The translations under genes were made by a program, and so were the position numbers. 64,000 bases of DNA from assembly GCF_007829875.1 (NCBI RefSeq), contig NZ_VIWV01000002.1, positions 161,860 to 225,859 of the forward strand, written 5' to 3'. This document shows, one piece after another, positions 40,414 through 48,300 of the stretch. The notes beneath the pieces are model-generated. The model saw nothing but the letters and a program-made list of their open reading frames with translations, searched no databases and was not told the origin of the DNA. How positions within the stretch are numbered: the first letter of the stretch is position 1; every line of letters begins with the position of its first letter. The DNA is from Streptomyces capillispiralis. GTDB lineage: Bacteria > Actinomycetota > Actinomycetes > Streptomycetales > Streptomycetaceae.

Positions 40414-43137
40414 TCAGGGGGAACCCCCGCCCTGCGGGGCCGCGCCGGGAAGAGCCAGGACGAGACGGGTGAGACGGACCCGGGAGTCCACCCCGAGCTT
40501 GGCGAAGACGGAGCGCAGGTGTGTCGCCACGGTGCTGGGTGAGACGAACAGTTCCCGCGCGGTCGCCCGGTTGGTGTGCCCCTGGGCCACCAGCCAGGCG
40601 ACCTTCCGCTCGGCCGGGGTCAGCGCGTCCCACCCGCTGACCGGCCTGGTGCGGCCCTGTCCCCGGCCCGCCCGCCGTACGCCGGCGGACGCGAGCGCGC
40701 CGCGCACCCGTGCGGCGGGCTGGAGTGCCTGGGCCCCGGTGTAGACGGACAGCGCCTGCCGCAGCGCCCCGACGGCCTCGTCCCGTGCCGTCGGCAGGGC
40801 CGTGCGGGCCCATTCCTCGTCGGCGAGCGCGCCCAGCAACGGCCGTCGCGCCCCGGCGAGGACACGGCGCGCGCGACCGAGGTCTCCGGTGAGGAGACCG
40901 TGCGCCAGGGCGGCGGCGCCTTCGAGGCCAGGCGCCCCGGGGTTGAGCCGCAGCAGTTCCTCCAGCCGCTCCGCGGCCTCACGCACGCTGGGCACATCGC
41001 CCGCGCGGTGGGCCGAGCAGGCCGCCCGCACGAGCAGTTCGTCCCGCCAGGGCGCAGCTGCCTGCGTCGCGGCGCGCAGCAACCCGGCCGGGGCACCCGG
41101 CAGGTCCAGCGTGTCGGCGAGCAGCGCGGCGGCGGCCGTCCGGGACCTGCCCTCGGGGAGGGCGTCGATGTGCTCCCGCGCCCGTGCGGCGTCGCCCCGC
41201 AGGGCGGCCAGGGCAGCCAGGACCTGCCGGGCCTGCGGCGTGACCACCTGGTCGTCGAGTTCCTCGGCGAGGGCCAGGCAGCGGACGGCCGACGCGCCGG
41301 CGTCCTCCAGCAGCCCCGCGCGGAACTGGATCTGGGCCCGGACCAGGGCGTGCCGGGCGGCGGACCAGGAATCCGCGGGAAGGGCTCCGTCCGGCCCGGA
41401 TGTGAGGCCGGTGAGGACCTCCTGTCCCTCCCCGAGCACCGCGCGCAGCGACAGCGAGCGCAGGCGGAGCACACCGGGCGGCAGGCTTCCCGGTTCCCTG
41501 CCGTGCTCCTCGCCGAGGTGCAGGGCCCGGGTGTAGCCGGCGAGCGCCCGCGCGTAGGCGCCGGACCTCTCCGCCCGTTCGGCTTCGGCCACCGCGACGA
41601 CCGCGCGGGCGACGGGGTCATCGCCGTCCGGGGGCTGGTCCTGTCCCGTCAGGAAGCGGTAGGCGGCGAGCCGCCGGCGCAGCCGGGGCGTGGCTCCCGG
41701 CTCGTCGCGCGCCAGGCGGCGCAGTGCCTCGAGCCGGCCGGCGCCCCACAGTTCGGGTGCGAGCAGGAGGCGTACCTCGGCCGCGGTGCCGGGGTCCTCG
41801 GTGTCCTTGAGGAGGGCGTCGGCGAAAGTCTCGGCCTCCGCGCGCTTGCGTGCCCTGAGCATGATCTCCAGCACGTCCCTGCCCACGGCCGTCCGCAGGG
41901 CCGCGTCGTCACCGGCCAGGTCGTAGGCCTGGCGGATGATGGTCGCCGACGTCACGGCCATGGTGTCCAGCAGGGCGAAGGCCGCGTCCCGCAGGATCCG
42001 CACCGCGTGCGTGTCCCCCGGGCCGGCGGCGGCCAGGACGTGGGGAGCCGCCCGCACCGCTCCGCCCGCACCGCGCAGCAGGTGGTCCGCCGCGGTGCGG
42101 TGCATGTCGCGTCGGATCGAGGGAGTCAGCCGCTCGTAGACGGCCCGCCGGATCAGGTCGTGCGTGAAGCGGAGCTGGTCGCCGTCGTCGATCAGCAGGC
42201 CGGTCGACACGGCCTCGTCGAGCGGGCTGCCGAGACCGGTCACCGGGATGTCGAGGACGCGCGCGGCATCGGTGAGGGTGAACGAGGTTCCCAGAACCGC
42301 TCCCACGTGCATCAGCGACCTGCCCCGTGCGGAGGCGGGGGCCATCCTGCGGTGGACACCCTCGATGAGCCCGGGGGGCAGGCCGCCGGGGCGGGAGGCC
42401 TCCGCCCCGCCCGGCAGGAGTCCTTCGGCCAGGTGGACGGCGAGGAAGGGCACGCCCCGTGCTTCGGACATTCGTGCGGCTGTGGTGCCGTCGGTCCTTC
42501 CCCCGCGCCGGTCGCGGGCGATGGCGAGCACGGCGTCGTCGTCGAGGGGTCCGAGGCGCATCCGCCGGACCGGCAGCCGGGCGTCGGCCGCGGCGCCGAC
42601 GGCTTCGGCGGGGCCGCCCGCGCCGGGCCGGGCCGACAGCACCCAGAGCAGCGGGAGGTCGGCCAGCCTCGCCGGCAGGATGCGCAGCGCGAACACGGTC
42701 AGCGGGTCGGCCCAGTGGAAGTCGTCCAGGCTCATGAGGAGCGGCTGGTCGGGCACGTGTCGCCTGATCAGGGAGGCGAGCTGCTCGACGAACCACAGCG
42801 GCTGTTCGACGAGGGGCAGCAGAGCCGTGAGGTCGTCCACGGTGAGCAGCGCGGTCGGGGTCGCGGACCTGAGGGCGGGACCGAGGGTGGCCAGCGGGGT
42901 GTCCCGGTCGTTCTCGGCGGCGGCGGACGCCCCGGCGGCGAACCCCGCGGCCTGCGCGCGCTCACGGATGCGGCGGGCGAAGGCGCTCTTGCCCATTCCC
43001 GCGTCGGCCTCGACGAGGACCATGCGCGCCGTGCCCCCGGCCACTTCGCGCAACTCCTGGTCGATCAGTCCAGTTTCTTCGTCGCGTCCACGCAGGGGGT
43101 ACGCGGCCGCGCGTCCGTCGGGCGTGATCGTCGTCAT
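40414..43137 (-). CDS. LuxR-family regulator with AAA/STAND ATPase (LAL type)
   Basis: 907 residues. N-terminal P-loop NTPase: RGRDEETGLIDQEL start, Walker A EADAGMGKSAFARR (43-55), Walker B LLMSLDDFHWAD; a long helical central region of TPR type; C-terminal LuxR helix-turn-helix LTPAERKVAWLVAQGHTNRA, then ELFVSPSTVATHLRSVFAKL. LALs are large signal-integrating activators. It is 165 bp downstream of the quinone-oxidoreductase gene on the same strand but separated by a strong hairpin. ATG 43137 has AAGGTG upstream. Target unknown. Confidence 0.92.
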   Translation of the reverse strand: MTTITPDGRAAAYPLRGRDEETGLIDQELREVAGGTARMVLVEADAGMGKSAFARRIRERAQAAGFAAGASAAAENDRDTPLATLGPALRSATPTALLTVDDLTALLPLVEQPLWFVEQLASLIRRHVPDQPLLMSLDDFHWADPLTVFALRILPARLADLPLLWVLSARPGAGGPAEAVGAAADARLPVRRMRLGPLDDDAVLAIARDRRGGRTDGTTAARMSEARGVPFLAVHLAEGLLPGGAEASRPGGLPPGLIEGVHRRMAPASARGRSLMHVGAVLGTSFTLTDAARVLDIPVTGLGSPLDEAVSTGLLIDDGDQLRFTHDLIRRAVYERLTPSIRRDMHRTAADHLLRGAGGAVRAAPHVLAAAGPGDTHAVRILRDAAFALLDTMAVTSATIIRQAYDLAGDDAALRTAVGRDVLEIMLRARKRAEAETFADALLKDTEDPGTAAEVRLLLAPELWGAGRLEALRRLARDEPGATPRLRRRLAAYRFLTGQDQPPDGDDPVARAVVAVAEAERAERSGAYARALAGYTRALHLGEEHGREPGSLPPGVLRLRSLSLRAVLGEGQEVLTGLTSGPDGALPADSWSAARHALVRAQIQFRAGLLEDAGASAVRCLALAEELDDQVVTPQARQVLAALAALRGDAARAREHIDALPEGRSRTAAAALLADTLDLPGAPAGLLRAATQAAAPWRDELLVRAACSAHRAGDVPSVREAAERLEELLRLNPGAPGLEGAAALAHGLLTGDLGRARRVLAGARRPLLGALADEEWARTALPTARDEAVGALRQALSVYTGAQALQPAARVRGALASAGVRRAGRGQGRTRPVSGWDALTPAERKVAWLVAQGHTNRATARELFVSPSTVATHLRSVFAKLGVDSRVRLTRLVLALPGAAPQGGGSP

Positions 43138-43240
43138 CGGGTATCACCTTGCTCGGGTCCGGCTCGGTCCACCGGAGGCGGCGGCTGTCGGACCGAGAGC
43201 CGCGGAGCACCGCGGTGCCGCCGTGCGGGAGGGGAACGGG

Positions 43241-43274
43241 GGAACGGCAGCGGCTGGAGAGCCGCTGCCGTTCC
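43241..43274. terminator. Strong hairpin after the oxidoreductase gene
   Basis: Perfect 15-bp stem (GGAACGGCAGCGGCT and complement) with a 4-nt loop, 28 bp past the minus-strand stop at 43303 and ahead of the LAL gene. Confidence 0.85.
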
Positions 43275-43302
43275 GGCGGGGCGGCACGCCGGCCGGGGAG
43301 GG

Positions 43303-44304
43303 TCAGCGGGAGACGACGACCTTGCCGGTCACGTGCCCGGTCTCCACCAGGCGGTGCGCCTCGCGGATGCCCGCGGCGGAGAAGTCGTCGATGACCCGGG
43401 TGACCGTGGTGGTGATCCGCTTCTCGTCGATCAGACCGGAGACGCGCTCAAGGAGTCGCTTCTGCTCGATCATGTCCGCGGTCTGGTGCATCGACCGGGT
43501 GAACATGAACTCCCAGTGCCAGCTGATGCTCTTGGACTTCAGCGGCAGGAGCTCCAGTCCCTCGGGTTCGTCGATCGCGGTGATGTGCCCGAACGGACGC
43601 AGGATCTCGGCGTACGCCTCGATGTTGCCGCGGGTGAACGGGCTGAGTACGTACGCGACACCGTCGGGTGCGACGGCCCGCGTGGTGGTGAGGAGGTCGT
43701 GGTGGTCGACCACGGCGTCGGCGCCCAGTTCCTCGATCCACTTGCGGGACTCGGGGCGGCTCGCGGAGGCCAGCACGGGAACGGCGGTGAGCGCCTTGGC
43801 GAGCTGGACGGCCATGGAGCCCACTCCGCCGGCTCCGCCCATGACCAGCAGGGGGCCGGTGGACTCGGACGTCAGCCGGAAGTGCTCGAACAGCGTCTCC
43901 CACGCAGTGATGGCGGTCAGCGGCAGCGCCGCCGCCTCGGCGTAGGAGAGGGAGACGGGCTTGCGGGCGACGAGGCGTTCGTCGACGGCCTGGAATTCGG
44001 CGTTGCTGCCGGCGCGCGTGATGTCGCCCGCGTAGTAGACCTCGTCGCCGACGGCGAGGGTGGTGACCTCGGAACCGATTGCCTCGACGCGGCCCGCCGC
44101 GTCGAATCCCAGGATGCGGGGCGTGCGCGAACTCTCCAGTCCGGCACGCACCTTGACGTCCGCGGGGTTGACGCTGACCGCCTGCACACGCACCAGGATG
44201 TCGTGGGGCCGCAACTCGGGTACGGGGACCTCGATGTTGAGCAGACTTTCCCGGTCGTCGACGGGCAGTCCCTGGTAGGAACCGATGGCCCGCATGGTAG
44301 GCAC
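43303..44304 (-). CDS. Zinc-type alcohol dehydrogenase / quinone oxidoreductase
   Basis: 333-residue MDR-superfamily oxidoreductase (NADPH:quinone oxidoreductase/YogA-like). GroES-like N-terminus (HDILVRVQAVSVNPADVKVR, GFDAAGRVEAIG), NADP-binding GGAGGVGSMAVQLAK, and a late LLPLKSKSISWHWEFMFTRS typical of the zinc-type ADH-like subfamily that lacks catalytic zinc ligands. It reduces quinones or enones. GTG 44304 is chosen because AGGAG lies six bases upstream; ATG 44295 is nine bases inside. Divergent from a LysR gene, which probably controls it through the 150-bp gap containing tandem octamers. Confidence 0.9.
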   Translation of the reverse strand: MPTMRAIGSYQGLPVDDRESLLNIEVPVPELRPHDILVRVQAVSVNPADVKVRAGLESSRTPRILGFDAAGRVEAIGSEVTTLAVGDEVYYAGDITRAGSNAEFQAVDERLVARKPVSLSYAEAAALPLTAITAWETLFEHFRLTSESTGPLLVMGGAGGVGSMAVQLAKALTAVPVLASASRPESRKWIEELGADAVVDHHDLLTTTRAVAPDGVAYVLSPFTRGNIEAYAEILRPFGHITAIDEPEGLELLPLKSKSISWHWEFMFTRSMHQTADMIEQKRLLERVSGLIDEKRITTTVTRVIDDFSAAGIREAHRLVETGHVTGKVVVSR

Positions 44305-44326
44305 GATGTACTCCTGAAGCTCACGA

Positions 44327-44366
44327 TGCATGACTGCATGACTGCATGACTGCATGACTGCATGAA
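44327..44366. repeat. Tandem octamer array TGCATGAC x4.9
   Basis: Four exact 8-bp units and a fifth ending in A, in the divergent gap of the oxidoreductase and LysR genes. A further GCATGCAT lies at the LysR start codon. Could be the LysR operator or a slippage-prone array changing promoter spacing. Confidence 0.85.
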
Positions 44367-44453
44367 TGGGTCGAAGGGGAACGGATTCCAGCTTCGCCGC
44401 GCTCCGGGCATGTGTCCAACGACAGTTTTCTCAGCTTCCCATAAATTGAGTGC

Positions 44454-45347
44454 ATGCATATCTCGCTGAGGCAGCTCGAGTACTTCATCGCGATCGTGGA
44501 GGAGCAGTCCTTCTCCCGGGCCGCGCAGCGGCTCAACGTGACGCAGCCCGGTCTGTCGCACCAGTTCCAGGCGCTGGAACGGCAGCTCGGGGTGCGTCTG
44601 ATCGAGAGGGTGCCGCGCCGCCCGAGACTGACGCCGGCCGGCCGCGCGGTCCTGCCGCACGCGATGACCGCGGTCGCGTCCGCCCAGCGGGTCGAGTCGA
44701 CCGCGCACCGTGTGCTGGCCCATCAGGACGCGGAACTCTATGTGGCGACGCTGTACTCGCACAGCGTGGGCATCCTGCCCGATGCCCTGCGCAGTTGGCG
44801 GGTGACCCATCCCGGCGCCAGGATCCGGCTCTTCGAGCACCGGCGCTCGCAGACCATGGCCGAGGCGATGTACGCCGGACAGGCGGACATCGCGATCGGG
44901 CCGCGGCCCGAGGAGTGGGACGGCCCGCTGCAGTCCCTGGGCATCGAACGCTTCGTCGTCGTCACGGCGCACGACGACCCGCTGGCCCGGGAAGGGCTCA
45001 CCTCGCTGTCCCTGACGTCACTGGCGAGCCGTGAATGGGTGCACTTCACGCCCAGCAGCGGCCTGTCGGACGTCCTCGACGAAGCGTGCAGGAGCCACGG
45101 CTTCTCCCCGGTCGTCGTCATCCGTACGGAACAGGCGTCCTCGGCCCTGCGTCTGGCCGCGGCGGGCCTGGGGCTGACCCTCGTGCCGGAGAACAACGTC
45201 CCGCCGCACTTCTCCGGCCACGTGATCCAGCCCGACCCTCCGATCGGCCGTGAACTGACCGCCTACACGCGCACCCCGCCGGACGAGCTGGTCGGCTCCT
45301 TCATCACGGCCATAGCCGACCGGCTGCTGGCCACCGGCCCGTCATGA
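44454..45347 (+). CDS. LysR-family transcriptional regulator
   Basis: 297 residues. N-terminal winged HTH: LRQLEYFIAIVEEQSFSRAA, then LNVTQPGLSHQFQALERQLG and a LxxAGRAVLPHA turn; periplasmic-binding-like effector domain after residue 90. Probably senses a small ligand and controls the divergent quinone oxidoreductase. The start ATG has no good ribosome site, and ATAAAT ends about 7 bp before it with a GACA-like box about 16 bp further up, so the mRNA may be nearly leaderless. Its stop abuts the stop of the giant gene on the other strand. Confidence 0.92.
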   Translation: MHISLRQLEYFIAIVEEQSFSRAAQRLNVTQPGLSHQFQALERQLGVRLIERVPRRPRLTPAGRAVLPHAMTAVASAQRVESTAHRVLAHQDAELYVATLYSHSVGILPDALRSWRVTHPGARIRLFEHRRSQTMAEAMYAGQADIAIGPRPEEWDGPLQSLGIERFVVVTAHDDPLAREGLTSLSLTSLASREWVHFTPSSGLSDVLDEACRSHGFSPVVVIRTEQASSALRLAAAGLGLTLVPENNVPPHFSGHVIQPDPPIGRELTAYTRTPPDELVGSFITAIADRLLATGPS

Positions 45348-48300
45348 GGGGCGTCCCCCGGCCGAGGTGCGGCCGGACACCGGCCCGGACGGCCCTGCCG
45401 CGGCCGTCCGGGGGCCCGTCCCGGTCCCCGTCCCCCGGTGCGGCGAGGCGGCCGCGGACCGTGCGAGAGCCGCGGGAGCCGGCACAGCAGCGGCAGCCAG
45501 GGGTACCGCTGCTGCCCCGCGGGGGCGGAAGGCCGGGGACAGGTCCTGCGGGAGCCTGGCGGCCAGGGTGCAGGCCAGGGCCCGGGCGTGGTCGCTGTGC
45601 AGTTCGGACTCACTCGACGCCAGCGCCCGCAGCTCCTGCGCGACGCCGCTCAGGGACTCGACGACCTGGCCGGACCGGTCGGCGTCAGGTGCCGCGAGGG
45701 CGTCCGTCACCAGTCGGTGGAGGCGGCCGAGGTCGGGGTGCCCCTTGCGGAGGTGGTACTCCACGGAGAGCCAGGGGGCCCGGGGCACGGACTCCAGTCC
45801 GAAGGCCAGGTGCCGTCCGTCCAGGGGGAGCATCCCCACCAGGCCGCCCGGTACCGGTACGTGCAGGGCCCTGCGCGCGCCGTCCGTCTGCTGGATCACC
45901 ACGGTCACGTCGAAACGGTAGTAGCGGAAGTTCCGGGTCGCCTCGGCATTGTGCTCCTCGACCTGCGCCGTCCCGCCCTGCGCCTTGTGATCCAGCATGT
46001 CGCTGTACTCGTAGGCCGCCTTGGCCGTGAAGGTGTCGTCGCTCGTCCCGGTTCCCGCGAAGGGGGCCGCGCCCCAGTGCACGCCTCCGGCACTGTGCAC
46101 CGTCCCTTCCTCATGTGCCTCCGTCTGTTCGTAGCGGCGGGCCTTCCAGCGGGCTCCGTCGCAGGGGCCGATGATGCGGGCACCGGTGATCTTCAGACCC
46201 ACCCTGAGCATCCGTCCGTCGACGGGCACTTCGTACTCCGTGCGCAGCAGGGACGGCACGCGCGGGCGGAGCCAGGACATGCTCGTACGGGCCTCGTAGG
46301 CCGGTCCGGGACCGGATGCGGACGCGAGGCCGCGCACGTCGGGCGGCTCCGCCGCCAGCGACGGCCGCTCCGGCCGCACGTCCGCCGCGACGAACGCGAG
46401 CCAGCGGTGCACGGTGCGGGCCGCCGGCATGTCCCAGGGGATGAGGGCCCTGGCGAACGCCTCGGGCAGTGCCTCGTTGAGGGCGGGGCCGGGCTCGACG
46501 GGACGGCCCCACCAGCGCCTGTCGCCGGCGCCGGCGAGCCGGGACACCGCCACCGGTGCGCCGGCGTCCACCGCGACGGTCAGATGCCTGGGCACGAGCA
46601 GGCGCACGCCCACCCGGACGGGGTGGTGCGAGGTGCTACTCCACTCCTCGGCCGGTGTCCTGCCGCGCGTTCCCTTCCGCATGCGCCGGCCGGCCGCGGT
46701 CAGGACGCGGCGTGGAGCGTCGATCACCTCGGGAGGGGTGGTGCCGACAGCCATGTCGACCGACAGACCCACTTCGTGCTCGAACTCCTGGCATCCCTCC
46801 GCGCCCTTCGTGGACCCTCGGTAGATACCGGTCTTCTTGACCGTTTCGCTGCCGGCGACGCTGCGCCGGGCGGCATGACCGGCGAAGGCGCCGATCCCGC
46901 CGGCACTGCGCGCGTCCCGCGACGCGTGCTGGAGGCCGCCGTGGATCGAGACGTGCGCACCGAGCACGGTCGTCAGCGTGCTCTTGTCCTCCTGCTCGCT
47001 CGCCTCGACGCTCTCGCTGCGCAGCGTCAGCTGCGCCTCCGGACGGTGGCGGCTCGACCGGGCGGGCTCGATCCCGGTCGCGCGGACACGTACCGAGAGG
47101 AAGCGTGTCGCCCCCAGGGGGCCCCGGAAGGGAAGGGCCACCGACAGTCCCGTACCGCCGAGCAGCGCGGGCATGTGCGCGGTCAGGCTCTCCTTCCGGA
47201 AGGTCGCCTCGAGCGTTCTCGCCAGCGGACAGGCGTGTTCGAGACCGGTCCGCGAGGGTGCCGGGACGATCCCGCGCGCCCGGGCCTGCTCCAGGATCGT
47301 CTCCAGTACGCCGTCCGCGCGGAGCAGTTCGACGCCGTGCAGGGTGCTGGGCACCACACCGCCGTTGACGTACGCGCGGTCCGGCGGTGCCGGGGGCGCG
47401 GCCACGGCATCCGGGCGGATGTCCTCCCAGCGCGCGGGCGGCATGAGGAGGTCGACCGCGGCGGAGTAGAACAGGTAGCGCGGTTCGTCTTCGACGGTGT
47501 CACGTCCCCTGCTGTGTCCCAGCGTGACTTCCACAGTGACGTCGGTCGTATACCAGAGGACTGTTCCCTCGTAGGTGACCCTGGCGGCGTCGACGGCCCC
47601 ATGCGTCTCGCGCCGTGCCGTGCCCTTCGCGTAGGAGGCCGCGCCCTCCGCGAACAGGCCGAGCCTCGTCCTGGAGGAGGCGTCGTCCCCGGCATCGGCG
47701 GGCGCGCCCGCTCCGCCCCAGGCCGCGCGGGGGCCCACCGACAACTGGGCCTGCGCCGACCGGGAGGTGGTGCGGGCCTTCACCACACCGCTGGCGGACT
47801 GCACGAGCGCCTCGATCTCGCCCGGCCCGCCGGCCTTCTGCGGCAGGGCCCCGCTGAGCCGCAGACGCAGCCGCAGCGTGGACGTCCAGCCGTCTTCCGC
47901 GGTGTGGTCGAGGGTGTGGCCCCGTTCGCTGACCAGATAGGGGAAGGCGGCCGCCAGGGCATCGGGACGCAGGGCCCCGGCGAACGTCTCCGGCAGCGGG
48001 CCGGGCCGGCGCCTGCGATGGAAGGCGGCGACGCTCTCGCGCAGGTGCGGGAGAACGGGAAAGTGCGCGTAGATCCCCGAAGCCGCACCGTCGAGCCGCA
48101 AGGTGGCGGCGGGTGGCGCCGGCCAGTCCCGGGACGGCACCGGGCGTGACGGGCCGTCCGGGAGCCGGGCCGCCGCGCCGGTCCGGCTCCCGGACGGCGA
48201 GAACTCGTGCGGCACGGAGATCTCCGCCACCATCTCGTGGGGCCGGTACAGGTACCAGACGTCCGGTTTGGCTCCCGGACGCCGCAGCTCCATCCGGAAT

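Noticed and set aside
40576..44349. 1257-codon open frame on the plus strand
   Set aside because: Antisense shadow of the LuxR-type and oxidoreductase genes; Gly/Arg-rich translation without motifs, produced by high GC.
44327..44366. CRISPR or iteron origin
   Set aside because: Perfect head-to-tail 8-bp units in a promoter gap fit an operator or slippage array better.
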